From JALZUR01 sp965205365 (GTDB taxonomy: Bacteria > Bdellovibrionota > Bdellovibrionia > Bdellovibrionales > UBA1609), in contig CBDBGT010000011.1 in the NCBI GenBank assembly GCA_965205365.1, forward strand, positions 124,001 to 188,000: a stretch of 64,000 nt of DNA. Reading direction: 5' to 3'. The position numbers were made by a program, and so were the translations under genes. The notes beneath the pieces were generated by a model that was not told where the DNA came from, made no database searches, and worked only from the letters and a program-made list of their open reading frames with translations. Shown here piece by piece: positions 17,792 to 26,836 of the stretch (positions are counted from its first letter, which is position 1; the number at the start of each line of letters is the position of its first letter).

Positions 17792-18778
17792 TTAGTACCT
17801 TAATAAAAGGCTTCCACTAGTGAGCCCTCCACCAAAAGCGGTTAACAAAAGATTATGACCACGAATTATACGCTTATCACGAATAGCTGTGTCTAAACAT
17901 ATGGGTATTGTTGCAGAAGAGTTATTGCCCATTTTGTTAATTTCAATGAGAACTTTTTCCATAGGAAAGTTAAATTTCTTAGCTACAAGTTCAATTATTC
18001 TTAAATTTGCTTGATGGGGAATAAGCCAATTAACGTCATTGGCGGATAAATTTGCTTTTTTTAAGGTTTCAGATGAGGTTTTTGTCATAGTTCTAATTGC
18101 TAATTTAAAAATTTCTTGTCCTTCCATTTTGATAAAGTGAAGTTTTTTATCAATGGTTTTTTGGCTAGCAGGGTTTTGGCTTCCTCCTCCTTGAATTGTA
18201 AGAAGTTCACCATGCTCTCCGTTTGAACAAAGTTTATGACTATAAACTTTAGAGTTTTTACTGTCTGAACGACTAATAATAGCAGCCCCTGCACCATCAC
18301 CAAAAAGAATACATGTTCTACGGTCTGTATAATCTACGTAGCGAGATAAAATTTCAGCACCTACAACAAGTATATTTTTGTAGGCTCCAGATTGAATCAT
18401 TTGATCTGCTAAAGCGTAGCCATATAAAAAACCTGTACAAGCAGCATAAATATCTAAGGCCGCACAGTGCTTAGCTCCAATTTTAGTTTGAAGTATGGAT
18501 GCTGCATTAGGCATTATTTTGTCTGGTGAGGTAGTTGCAAACAATATAAAATCAATGTTAGAGGGCTGGAGGCTAGAAGCTTTAATTGCTTGAAGAGCTG
18601 CTTTAGCGGCCAGGTCTGTGGTGTTTTCTTCTGGAGAGGCAATACGGCGTTGAGAAATTCCAGTTCTTTCAATAATCCATTTATTATTAGTATCAACTAT
18701 TTTTTCAAGGTCAGCATTGGAAAGGATTTTTTTTGGTAAGTAAGAACCTGTTCCTGTTATTTTTGAAGTAAACACCAC
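17792..18778 (-). CDS. fabH: beta-ketoacyl-ACP synthase III
   Basis: A 328-residue enzyme that starts fatty acid synthesis by condensing acyl-CoA with malonyl-ACP. The catalytic Cys is in YAACTGFLYGYALA, His in WLIPHQANLRIIE and Asn in MGNNSSATIPI. The N-terminus has GTGSYLPKKILSN and WIIERTGISQRRIA. It starts with GTG (two consecutive GTG codons, 18778 and 18775). rpmF lies directly upstream; plsX, which usually sits here, is absent. Confidence 0.96.
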   Translation of the reverse strand: MVFTSKITGTGSYLPKKILSNADLEKIVDTNNKWIIERTGISQRRIASPEENTTDLAAKAALQAIKASSLQPSNIDFILFATTSPDKIMPNAASILQTKIGAKHCAALDIYAACTGFLYGYALADQMIQSGAYKNILVVGAEILSRYVDYTDRRTCILFGDGAGAAIISRSDSKNSKVYSHKLCSNGEHGELLTIQGGGSQNPASQKTIDKKLHFIKMEGQEIFKLAIRTMTKTSSETLKKANLSANDVNWLIPHQANLRIIELVAKKFNFPMEKVLIEINKMGNNSSATIPICLDTAIRDKRIIRGHNLLLTAFGGGLTSGSLLLRY

Positions 18779-18792
18779 TCTCCCGGGTTTAT

Positions 18793-18972
18793 TTAAACTC
18801 GAGCTGTAACAACTTCTTTATCACCATAATACCCGCAGCTTAGACATATAGTGTGTGGTTTTGTAATAGATCCACAGTTTTTGCAGTTGTGCACTGTTGG
18901 TTTAGTTAAAGCATTATGAGCTCTTCTCATGCCTCTTTTAGCCCTTGAAATTTTACTTTTTGGACTCGCCAT
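18793..18972 (-). CDS. rpmF: 50S ribosomal protein L32 (bL32)
   Basis: A 59-residue protein read directly from the sequence: MASPKSKISRAKRGMRRAHN, then HNCKNCG and ICLSCGYYGDKEV. The N-terminal P-K-x-K-x-S-R-x-K-R-x-x-R-R-A pattern and two Cys pairs identify the zinc-binding (C+) form of bL32. AGAGG lies before the ATG. Its place between the DUF177 gene and fabH is a widely conserved order. Confidence 0.95.
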   Translation of the reverse strand: MASPKSKISRAKRGMRRAHNALTKPTVHNCKNCGSITKPHTICLSCGYYGDKEVVTARV

Positions 18973-19062
18973 TTAAAACCTCTATTAAAAAATTAAAAGG
19001 CAAATATATATATAATATAGAGGTGTTAGCAAGCCTAAAATGAGTTTTAAACATAGCTTAGC

Positions 19063-19575
19063 TTAATTAAGCTTATTTCTAAGCTTTCTAAGAGTTTGAA
19101 AAGGGTTTAGGTTATTTTGTTTCTTTGTTATCCAACCCTTTTTAATTGCCTCATCATAATGTGAGCATGATACAAGACAGTTTTCACCATACTTATAGGT
19201 TTGATAAGGAGTGTCTAACTCTATGGTCTCTACTATAAATTCAGGCCAAATCCATTTTGATGAGTTAATAAGCAAAAATTCTTGATCTTCATTTTTTTCT
19301 AAAGAAAGATATTCTTTTATATTTTCTTTAAAGTAACTTTTAAAACCTTGACCACACCTTGAACAGTTCATAGGCCTTTTAACATTAATGGCAGCTCGTA
19401 CTTTAAAATAAGTGTTCTCCTTAATGGGAGTTACTTTAATTTGAATTGAGTTGTTTTCATGAAAAATTACAATATTTTTAAAAAGTTTAATTAAAGAAAT
19501 ATCAGAAGCACTAAAGTTGAAAATTTCACCACTTTCCGGAATCAAATTTAAGTTGATTTCAGTTTTATTTATCAT
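19063..19575 (-). CDS. yceD: DUF177/YceD family protein
   Basis: A 170-residue small protein upstream of rpmF, the standard position of YceD/DUF177, which has been linked to 23S rRNA accumulation in other bacteria. The family core is visible as RPMNCSRCGQGFKSYFKENI, followed by an acidic strand and ELDTPYQTYKYGENCLVSCS. The CxxC plus later C-x3-C could bind metal. It is probably the first gene of the cluster; the 179 bases between it and the divergent barrel gene should hold promoters for both. Confidence 0.85.
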   Translation of the reverse strand: MINKTEINLNLIPESGEIFNFSASDISLIKLFKNIVIFHENNSIQIKVTPIKENTYFKVRAAINVKRPMNCSRCGQGFKSYFKENIKEYLSLEKNEDQEFLLINSSKWIWPEFIVETIELDTPYQTYKYGENCLVSCSHYDEAIKKGWITKKQNNLNPFQTLRKLRNKLN

Positions 19576-19754
19576 TATTTAGAATAGTGCAAAATTGTAT
19601 GAAAGTTACAACTTAAAAATTCTTTTATTAAATAAGTGAGTAAAGAAGTTAGAATACGGGCAGTTTTAATATTAATAAGTTTGACTAAAAAGTTTTAAAA
19701 ACATAATTTTTCTGTGTATAAAGATTACAAAATCTAGTTATATTAAGGGAAAAT

Positions 19755-21212
19755 ATGAATAATATCTATCTTGTTGCTGTAGTTGTTTTAAGTTCTTTAA
19801 TCTCACTTGCACAAGACGATAAAAACCTATCAACTGTTCCAGTGAGTACTGTTTTAGATCAGTCGGTACAGTATACGGAAAAAAAAATTTCATTAGAGCT
19901 TTTTTCTTATGAAGAGTATCTTTATTCTAAATCACGGAAAACAGAAATTGGGGATAAGTTAAAACTAAATACACGATTTAGATATCAAGTCAACGACATT
20001 ACTTGGATGTCTTTAGGGTTTAAGACTAATCCTGATAGAGATAGGTTTGATAATAAAACATCTGATTTTGAATTAAGAACTGGTTATAACTATGAAAATT
20101 TTATTGCTCAAGCTGATTTTTCTTTAAATACAGATGATGACAATGGAAGTATATCGGTGGGTTTAGATTTAGATTCTGAAAATACTTTTTTAAGGTATGA
20201 GTTTAATAAAAATTTTCAATTTACTTTTTTTCCATTTAACTTTGATGGAAAAGTTGGTGTTGAATTTCAGACCTATGATGTAACAAGAATTTATTACATC
20301 CAAGGAACTCCAGCCTTAATACCTCTCACTCCAGATCCAAATGATTTAGATGAAAAAATTGCTAACAAAACTATTCCTGGTTTTGTTTTTAGATATCATA
20401 AAGTTATCCATAGTAAAAACTTATTTAGCACTTATGCTGGTTTAGGTATTGCTACATATGAATATCCTAATGACCCTTCATTTGATGTAAGAAGTTTAAC
20501 TGGGAGCACATCATGGTCAAGAAATGAAACATTTGGTTATAAATTTGGTGGACTGTTAAGAAAAGAAAATTCATTTACAAGTTTTCAGTTTGTGGGGCAA
20601 ACTAAAGATAAAGAAACAGGTGTTTTAACAAAATCAGCGACATCTTTATATAATTTATCTTATATAGGGAATAGGCTTATTCTTGAATCTGAAATTACAG
20701 CTTCAAAAGGTGGAAGAAAGCCTTATAGAATTGATTTTAGTAAAAATTGGTTTGATACAAGTGATACTTTGTTTCAATCTGTTCAACAGCGTATTTATAG
20801 TAATATTGCTGGAGATGAGATTCAGGATTGGGCTGGTGAATGGGGTTATGCAGGAAGTTTTAAATTAGGGTTAAGAAAGCAAGAATATACACCATATTTT
20901 TCTTATAAATATCAAAATAAATATTTTGTATTTTCAGGGCGTGAGTCGGCTCAAGAGCTTAGAACAAATAACTTAGAAGAATCCCATGGAGGTTTACATA
21001 GAATTGGGTTTGGAGCTTATTTTTATAAAGAAAATTTTATTATCAATCCACGTTTTGAATATTTAATTTCTAAAAATAATGTTTTTTCTAAGAGTGGGAC
21101 TATTACTGATTTAAGCACTTTAAAAGAATTGACTAATACAGACTTTATATTTTTTATTAATATTTCATATTTTTATAATAAAAAAACCGGCCCACGAACA
21201 TTCAGACTTTAA
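19755..21212 (+). CDS. outer-membrane beta-barrel protein
   Basis: A 485-residue protein with a signal peptide (MNNIYLVAVVVLSSLISLAQ) and AAGGGA before the ATG. From about residue 40 it consists of many 9-12-residue amphipathic strands with aromatic girdles (LELFSYEEYLYS, TRFRYQVNDITWMSLGFK, LILESEITASKGG, FIFFINISYFYN), typical of a 16-18-stranded outer-membrane barrel. No known porin signature is seen. It is the first gene of a three-gene unit with two lipoproteins, so it may be the transport or anchoring component for nucleic-acid breakdown products. Confidence 0.75.
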   Translation: MNNIYLVAVVVLSSLISLAQDDKNLSTVPVSTVLDQSVQYTEKKISLELFSYEEYLYSKSRKTEIGDKLKLNTRFRYQVNDITWMSLGFKTNPDRDRFDNKTSDFELRTGYNYENFIAQADFSLNTDDDNGSISVGLDLDSENTFLRYEFNKNFQFTFFPFNFDGKVGVEFQTYDVTRIYYIQGTPALIPLTPDPNDLDEKIANKTIPGFVFRYHKVIHSKNLFSTYAGLGIATYEYPNDPSFDVRSLTGSTSWSRNETFGYKFGGLLRKENSFTSFQFVGQTKDKETGVLTKSATSLYNLSYIGNRLILESEITASKGGRKPYRIDFSKNWFDTSDTLFQSVQQRIYSNIAGDEIQDWAGEWGYAGSFKLGLRKQEYTPYFSYKYQNKYFVFSGRESAQELRTNNLEESHGGLHRIGFGAYFYKENFIINPRFEYLISKNNVFSKSGTITDLSTLKELTNTDFIFFINISYFYNKKTGPRTFRL

Positions 21213-21226
21213 GAAAGGATTTAGTA

Positions 21227-23215
21227 ATGGCGTTATTACTTAAGTTTATTTTTATTGGATTATTAAGCTTACAAGCTTCTTGTAATAATGATAAAAAAAG
21301 CCAAAATTTTTTAATTGATTCCTTCAACTTTGAGAATGAAGATTTTAGTAAACTTATTCAAGATTTAAATGATTTAGAGCAGGCCATAGCTTTAAAACAA
21401 GTATTAAATGTAAATTCAAAAAATAGAATTCAAAAAATACTTGCTGCCATAAATAATGCTAGAACAGGAGCTTTAACATTAGCAAAGTTTGGAGAAAAAG
21501 ATTTACAAAGACTTCAGGATGCATACGATATTTTTTCAACAGCAATAGCACAATACGATTCTTTTGGAGTTTTAGATTTTGAACAGTCTAGATTTGATAA
21601 AGTTTTTAATGGAGTGAAATCATTGCAGTTTTTAGTTGCAAAAAAGCTTGGTATAGCTAGTAGTTATACATGGGTTTTATATAATCATAATTTTGCTGAT
21701 GGTATACAACCTTACTTTAATATGTTTTCTGGTAAAAATTTACTTAATTGGGTAACAAATTTTCAAACAGATATTCCAAAGGCTAAAGTTCAGGGAAGGA
21801 GTTCGTTTTCATGGATGGTCTCAAAACCTTTTTCTCTAAAAGGTATAAAAAACCCTTCCTTTAGATATTTTACACAGTTAACTGTTGTTGCTCCAAATCC
21901 AAAATATTCTTTAAATGATGTGATAAATAAAGTTTTTCAAACTTATATTATATTAGATCAACTGCCAGGTGAAAGTCCTGAAGAAATTGAACCATCTAGA
22001 AAAATTAGAGTAAATTACAATATAGATGATCTTCCATTGGCTAGAAATTTTCATGATGCTTGGGTACCCAAAGTGTCCTTAGAAAAGTATAGAGGTCATA
22101 AGGTATCAATAGCGTTTTTATTTGATACCAGGCAGATAAAAGAGACACAGTATTATATTTGGGATATTTTTGATGTGGAAATTCATGGAGCAGGTGTTTT
22201 TAAAGGCTCGGCATCAATATATGCAGCTAATTTTAATGAAAATTTAGGCGGTTTTAAATCACTATCATTAAATTTTGGTGGGGAAAGGTGGGGAAAGTCT
22301 AAAAAAGGAGATCTTCTTGTTGAATTAGGTTTAGCTACTACAGATGCACTAATACTGTCTCCTCTGTATTTTGTATCTGAAAATATAGATAGTCTAAGAC
22401 TAGTATTAACAGAAACATTAATTGGAAGAGATTTTATTACAGCTGAAATAGTTGTTTCTACTAATTATAAAGGTGGTGTTAGTCCAACTTCAAAAGGAAT
22501 TGTGTGGGAAGTTTTAAGCTCACATAATGAGCCATTTAACAATAAGCGAAGTGTTTTTAATCTCTCTAAATATAAGGGTGAGAGTATAGTTATTGGTTTT
22601 AGGTTTACATCTCATAAAGGTACAAATATTTCTTGGAATATTCACTCTTTTTATTTAGAAACAGAGGGAGAGGATTTAACTAAAATTGAGTACGTAGTTC
22701 CAGATTTAGATAAAAAATATATAATAGTTTCATATGATTTACTTAGTGATGCATATAAAAATTTTAAAAAAATTTATGATGATCCTAAGCTCTCTCCTAA
22801 ATGGCAAATTAGAAAAGATTCAGGATTTATTGGCGGCTTTGTTAAAGGGAAACCTCCATTGCTAGGTGCTTCAAGAATGGTATTTCCTGAACTAGACTTA
22901 TCTGTTGCTACTAATATTAAAATTAGAATAACCCATGGTATAACTCATTTAAGAAACCCTAATGTTTTAAGAATTCAAATTAGATTTTCTTGTGCCAAAA
23001 TCAAGGGTGTGTGTGAAAATCCTTGGGAAAATATAGTGTTTCCAGAGGGCACATTTAAAGATGCATCTAGAGATTTAAAAATGTTTTCATGGGTTAATAT
23101 TCCTGATAAATTTTTAAATCAAAAGGTAGAAACTTCTATATTTTATAAAGGGGAAAAAGGCAATACTCCAGAGTGGATGGTTAGATCTATTGATATTGGA
23201 GGTTTTAAACAGTGA
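21227..23215 (+). CDS. lipoprotein with repeated jelly-roll-like (choice-of-anchor J type) domains
   Basis: A 662-residue lipoprotein (MALLLKFIFIGLLSLQASC lipobox). After an alpha-helical N-terminal region (about 30-140), three similar segments of about 150-170 residues follow, beginning near 145, 320 and 500. Each has F-x-x-x-F...W, an 'S-x-W-M-V-S-K-P-F' or 'LGLATTDALILSPLYF' type strand and 'Y-K/R-G-x-x-V/I-x-I-x-F-x-F' (YRGHKVSIAFLFDTRQ, YKGESIVIGFRFTSH). This resembles the jelly-roll domains labelled choice-of-anchor J or DUF5017, often found in secreted nuclease and peptidase proteins. It sits 14 nt after the barrel gene and overlaps the nuclease gene by 4 nt. Confidence 0.7.
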   Translation: MALLLKFIFIGLLSLQASCNNDKKSQNFLIDSFNFENEDFSKLIQDLNDLEQAIALKQVLNVNSKNRIQKILAAINNARTGALTLAKFGEKDLQRLQDAYDIFSTAIAQYDSFGVLDFEQSRFDKVFNGVKSLQFLVAKKLGIASSYTWVLYNHNFADGIQPYFNMFSGKNLLNWVTNFQTDIPKAKVQGRSSFSWMVSKPFSLKGIKNPSFRYFTQLTVVAPNPKYSLNDVINKVFQTYIILDQLPGESPEEIEPSRKIRVNYNIDDLPLARNFHDAWVPKVSLEKYRGHKVSIAFLFDTRQIKETQYYIWDIFDVEIHGAGVFKGSASIYAANFNENLGGFKSLSLNFGGERWGKSKKGDLLVELGLATTDALILSPLYFVSENIDSLRLVLTETLIGRDFITAEIVVSTNYKGGVSPTSKGIVWEVLSSHNEPFNNKRSVFNLSKYKGESIVIGFRFTSHKGTNISWNIHSFYLETEGEDLTKIEYVVPDLDKKYIIVSYDLLSDAYKNFKKIYDDPKLSPKWQIRKDSGFIGGFVKGKPPLLGASRMVFPELDLSVATNIKIRITHGITHLRNPNVLRIQIRFSCAKIKGVCENPWENIVFPEGTFKDASRDLKMFSWVNIPDKFLNQKVETSIFYKGEKGNTPEWMVRSIDIGGFKQ

Positions 23216-25770
23216 TTCAGCTTATGTTATTTTTAGGGTTTTTATTTACGGTTACTTCTTGTTCTAATAGTAATAAAACATCAACTAAAAATAACTTATT
23301 AAATCCTGTTATACTCTCTAGTGATAGCTCTAAAGAAGTTTCATCAGAAATTGGAAATTTGGTAACAACAGCTATTCAAAAAGTATACAACTTAGATTTT
23401 GTGTTTTTACCGGCTGCTTATTTTTATAATATGAATGCTCTTGTTGAAATAAAAGCAGGAATGTCTGATGTTCAAATAAATCGTGTATTAAAACATTTTC
23501 CAAGAGGCCCTCAAAATCAATTGTTGTTTGGAACAATAAAAGGCAATCGTTTAAAAGAATTTATTGTAAATAGATGTAGAGAAACTTATAACAAGGAGTT
23601 AGAGACTGCTGGTCTTTGGTATTCCTTAAATTTTAGAGGTGGTTTTTTAACAGCATCTAATTTTTCAATTGATGGCAGGCACTCTATAAATGATGATGAG
23701 TACTATAGAATAGCCATTAGTGATGATTTTTACTTTGGTTCGGCTTTTCCAGGGTATAGATATAGGAATTCCTTTCAATTTAGCTTTAAAAGAGAACGTT
23801 ACCAAGGATACATCAATACTGCGGTTAAAACGTATTTAAAATCACTAGATGTTAAAAACAAAAGATTACCTCACTGGTCTGCAAAAAGGGCCAATGTTAC
23901 TGATTCTATAGATGGTTATTTAGGTTTTAAAAAGATTGCAGATATTCAAGGTACTGGGCATGTGTCTCCTTTAATAGCAAATATTGTAACTACAAAGGGT
24001 ATTGTTACAGCTGTAGGTAGTGCAGAGTGGTATCCTAGATATTTAGATGTTTATATACAGTCTAAAGAGTCTGATTCAGACCCTCGAACATCTGATGGAA
24101 TTCATTTAGTCGTAAAAACAGATAATGTTTTGTTAAAACTTGGTGATGAAATTCAAGTCTCAGGTCTTGTTATAGAAGACTTAAGGCTTAATGGCATGGG
24201 TGAAACTGTAATTAGAGTTTTAAAAGAACCTAAAATTTTAAGTCGTGGAAACACTCTTCCTGAAGCTGTGGTTTTAGGCCATGGAGGAAGAAAAATTCCT
24301 AGTGATCGTATTTCTACTTACTCTGGCGTATTGATGCGTAAAAAAGTTTTAAACTTAGAGGATGGAATAGATTTTTGGGAAAGTTTAGAAAGTATGCGTA
24401 TTGAAATGACGGATCTTAAGGTTGTTGGGTTTCGTGGTGGGGGAGAAGACCTTATTGAACTTTCTAATAGGTTTTATCTAAACCTTCAAGTTGTTGCTAA
24501 AAATACATCTACTCCGGGCTTAAAGACTGTAAATAATGGACTTTTAATTGATTATGACAAGTGGGACTTTAACCCAGAGATTATAACTATTACAACTAAT
24601 CATCTTTCAAAAGGAATTCAAGTTAGAAGAGGTAAGAAGGATTACTATGCTTATAATATTGGTGATGAAATTTTAGGTAAAATAGAAGGTGTTTTAATTT
24701 ATCAGAAGAATCTTTTTGGTGGGGGAGAGTATTCAATGATTCTTCCTGAACCTCAAGAGAGTTTTAAATATAAGAATATTAAAACTAAAGGTTTTGTACC
24801 TCTTAAAGAACGTGGAATAACAAAGTTTATTTCAAAAAAAAATGAAATCTCTATTGCAACATTCAATGTTGAAAATCTTCCTGGAAATAGATTTAATAGA
24901 ATTAAAGTTATTGGAGAGGTTATAGCTAGTAACTTAGGTTGCCCTGATATTATGAATTTGGTTGAGATACAAGATAACAATGGAATATCTTTTAGAGGCA
25001 ATGCTGATGGTACAAAAACAATGAGAAGACTTTTAGGAATAGTTCAATCTCAGTGTTCAGATAAATTTTATGATTTTATTAATATTGATCCATTTGTACA
25101 AGCTGAAGGTGGTCAACCGGGTGGTAACATTCGTGTAGCAATGTTTTTTAATACTAAGAAGTTGTCGTATACAGAAAGAAAAGATGGTTCAATAGGAAGT
25201 AGAGCTTTTGTTCATAAAGGTGGTTTATTAAGTTCAAATCCTGGAAGAATTTTTCCAACAGATCCAGTTTTTAAGCGCACTAGAAGATCAATTGTTGTTG
25301 AATTTAATGTTTTGTCCAAAAAAGGTGAAAAGCTTTATGTTATTGGTAATCATTTAAATTCAAAACTTGGAGATATTGATTTTTGGGGTAATCAGCAACC
25401 AGCAATACCAAACTCTGATTTTAAAAGGGCTAGGCGTGCGGGGAAAATTAATGAGTTTATTAGGTGGATAGAGCAAGAAAATCCAAAAGCTAATATAGTG
25501 GTTTTAGGTGATTTTAACGCTTTAGCCGAAGAAGATTCTATGTTGGTTTTAACAGGGAATGGAAGACAACTTAGAAATATGATTTTTACATTACCAAAAA
25601 ATCAAAGATACACTACTAATTATAACGGAAACTCTCAGCCCTTAGATTATATTTTTGTAAATCATGTTTTATTTGATAAATGTTCTGAGGCTGAAATTTT
25701 ACATATTAACTCTGACTTTATGGGTAGAGTTTCAGATCATGACCCAGTAGTATTAAAAACGTGTTTTTAA
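23212..25770 (+). CDS. surface lipoprotein nuclease: 5'-nucleotidase C-domain, OB fold, EEP nuclease
   Basis: An 852-residue lipoprotein starting at a GTG (23212) with GGAGG 9 nt upstream; lipobox VTSC. Domain 1 (about 35-205) matches the 5'-nucleotidase C-terminal domain (FVFLPAAYFYNMNALVEIKAG, LFGTIKGNRLKEFI, RGGFLTASNFSIDGR). Domain 2 (about 240-345) is an OB-like nuclease-associated fold (TTKGIVTAVG..DVYIQS..LGDEIQVSG). Domain 3 (about 548-852) is an endonuclease/exonuclease/phosphatase domain with all active-site blocks: ATFNVENL, LVEIQDN, IGNHLNSK, VLGDFNAL, LDYIFVNH, SDHDPVV. The architecture is that of NucH/ExeM-type extracellular nucleases, here apparently lipid-anchored. It probably degrades extracellular or prey DNA/RNA. 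Confidence 0.9.
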   Translation: MIQLMLFLGFLFTVTSCSNSNKTSTKNNLLNPVILSSDSSKEVSSEIGNLVTTAIQKVYNLDFVFLPAAYFYNMNALVEIKAGMSDVQINRVLKHFPRGPQNQLLFGTIKGNRLKEFIVNRCRETYNKELETAGLWYSLNFRGGFLTASNFSIDGRHSINDDEYYRIAISDDFYFGSAFPGYRYRNSFQFSFKRERYQGYINTAVKTYLKSLDVKNKRLPHWSAKRANVTDSIDGYLGFKKIADIQGTGHVSPLIANIVTTKGIVTAVGSAEWYPRYLDVYIQSKESDSDPRTSDGIHLVVKTDNVLLKLGDEIQVSGLVIEDLRLNGMGETVIRVLKEPKILSRGNTLPEAVVLGHGGRKIPSDRISTYSGVLMRKKVLNLEDGIDFWESLESMRIEMTDLKVVGFRGGGEDLIELSNRFYLNLQVVAKNTSTPGLKTVNNGLLIDYDKWDFNPEIITITTNHLSKGIQVRRGKKDYYAYNIGDEILGKIEGVLIYQKNLFGGGEYSMILPEPQESFKYKNIKTKGFVPLKERGITKFISKKNEISIATFNVENLPGNRFNRIKVIGEVIASNLGCPDIMNLVEIQDNNGISFRGNADGTKTMRRLLGIVQSQCSDKFYDFINIDPFVQAEGGQPGGNIRVAMFFNTKKLSYTERKDGSIGSRAFVHKGGLLSSNPGRIFPTDPVFKRTRRSIVVEFNVLSKKGEKLYVIGNHLNSKLGDIDFWGNQQPAIPNSDFKRARRAGKINEFIRWIEQENPKANIVVLGDFNALAEEDSMLVLTGNGRQLRNMIFTLPKNQRYTTNYNGNSQPLDYIFVNHVLFDKCSEAEILHINSDFMGRVSDHDPVVLKTCF

Positions 25771-25800
25771 TAAATTTAGAAGTAAAATTTAACCTAAACA

Positions 25801-25931
25801 GACTATTGGGTTTGTGAAGTACTATATTCACTCATACAATCAAATCTTTGCATAGGAATATCTGTTATGGGTTCAAATCTCATTGCTGTCTACAATAACA
25901 AAAGAATTAGTCTACACAAAACCTTTAAAGG
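25801..25931 (+). pseudogene. IS982-family transposase remnant (central part)
   Basis: One open frame reads CIGISVMGSNLIAVYNNKRI then SLHKTFKG. This aligns with the first-Asp region of IS982 transposases, where the usual form is GISFIDST-x-L-x-VC-x-NKRI-x2-HK-x-FKG. The catalytic Asp is replaced (VMGS for FIDS), and the frame stops at 25953-25955, just past the recognisable part. No start or terminal repeat remains. It is a short decayed fragment beside the nuclease operon. Confidence 0.7.
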
Positions 25932-26570
25932 ACTTTTCTTATATGCGGTAGTTTAGATTTGCACTCACCGTAAAAGTTAACAGTAAAGATCCACTTACAG
26001 TGATGACTGAGATATTTTACAAATTACCCTCTCTGCTCAAACCCTTGAAGATTATGAAGCTTTGGCTGATCTATTTAACTAAATAGCTTAAAGCTCCTGT
26101 GACAAGTAGAGGATAACATCAATTCGGACTTAAGCTTAATGGGTTAGCCAGCACACGAATATGAGGTTGAACAGTCAAAGGTGTTCATACATTTTTTCCA
26201 AAACAAAATCTTTTCTCTTCCACGGTGGTCATCCATATGAGGATATTAACCCTAGACTAAAAGATTAGCTTCTAAATTGTAACATAATATACCTTATCAG
26301 CATTTTATTTAAAAACACTACACTTTAAAATTTATACATACTACCGGTTTAAAAGGACGCAAACAATACCCAGTTAATACAATCTCAACAATATATCTTT
26401 TTCTCAGTAAAAGTTTATGAAAAAGTAGTACAAACTTATTTTTTCCATATTTAATTTTAATGAGTAATCAACTAAATACCTTTACCCATAAGTTTTTTAA
26501 AGATCTACCCCATTTTCCAAACAAACCATCTGTAAGATTCTTTAAAGGCTTTGTATCATGGGCGTTTCCA
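25932..26570. other. non-coding, decayed region between nuclease and giant lipoprotein genes
   Basis: No frame longer than a few dozen codons is supported. Broken peptide-like stretches occur, for example SAQTLEDYEALADLFN ending at 26082 on the plus strand and FHGGHPYEDINPRLK near 26220-26265, which look like residues of old genes. I cannot name them. A 16-nt word starting at 25941 recurs at 47762. Confidence 0.4.
25941..25963 (+). repeat. dispersed short repeat, copy 1 (second copy at 47762-47785)
   Basis: ATATGCGGTAGTTTAG at 25941-25956 is identical to 47762-47777, and both are followed within three or four bases by TTGCA. The copies lie 22 kb apart in non-coding DNA, one next to an IS982 remnant. 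They may be scars of the same mobile element. Confidence 0.5.
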
Positions 26571-26648
26571 ATTAGACACGCCCTTTATAATGACATAGCC
26601 TGAGTAGTCGAGAACATAACCTATGGATGTTTAACACAACGAAACCCA
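26571..26648. repeat. direct repeat of the giant lipoprotein gene's 3' end and flank (copy A)
   Basis: This block repeats 26769-26836 with about ten inserted bases: both contain TTTATAATGACATAGCCTGA, the stop region CCTATGGATG and AACACAACGAAACCCA. Copy B is the real 3' end of the giant gene; copy A belongs to the adjacent truncated duplicate. Confidence 0.85.
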
Positions 26649-26737
26649 ATTCTAATGCCTCCTATTTCGGATATAAAGAAAGTTGAAAAAGGTCCGCTGA
26701 AGGTTTCGTATGCGCCTCCACGGGCAACCCATTCAAA
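26621..26737 (-). pseudogene. truncated second copy of an FGE-type C-terminus
   Basis: The minus strand reads FEWVARGGAYETFSGPFSTF then ISEIGGIRIGFRCVKHP and stop. The giant lipoprotein ends FEGILRGGA...GIFSTIFSA...FGFRCVKHP at the homologous position. The last 28 bases before and through the stop are identical, the RGG block is nearly identical, and the middle differs strongly. There is no start codon or promoter; an in-frame TAA directly precedes the fragment. It is a relic of a paralogue or a silent 3' cassette. Confidence 0.8.
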
Positions 26738-26768
26738 TTAAATATTAAGATTTAAAAACCTGGCCACA

Positions 26769-26836
26769 ATTAGACACACTTTATAATGACATAGCCTGAG
26801 TAATTAACCTATGGATGTTTAACACAACGAAACCCA
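26769..26836. repeat. direct repeat, copy B (3' end of the giant lipoprotein gene)
   Basis: Partner of 26571-26648. It covers the last nine codons, the stop and about 40 bases of 3' flank of the giant gene. Such flanking identity could support homologous exchange between the expressed gene end and the silent fragment. Confidence 0.85.

Noticed and set aside
26571..26836. Diversity-generating retroelement (template and variable repeat at an FGE-type C-terminus)
   Set aside because: The differences between the two copies are not concentrated at adenines, they include length changes, and no reverse transcriptase gene is visible in the window.
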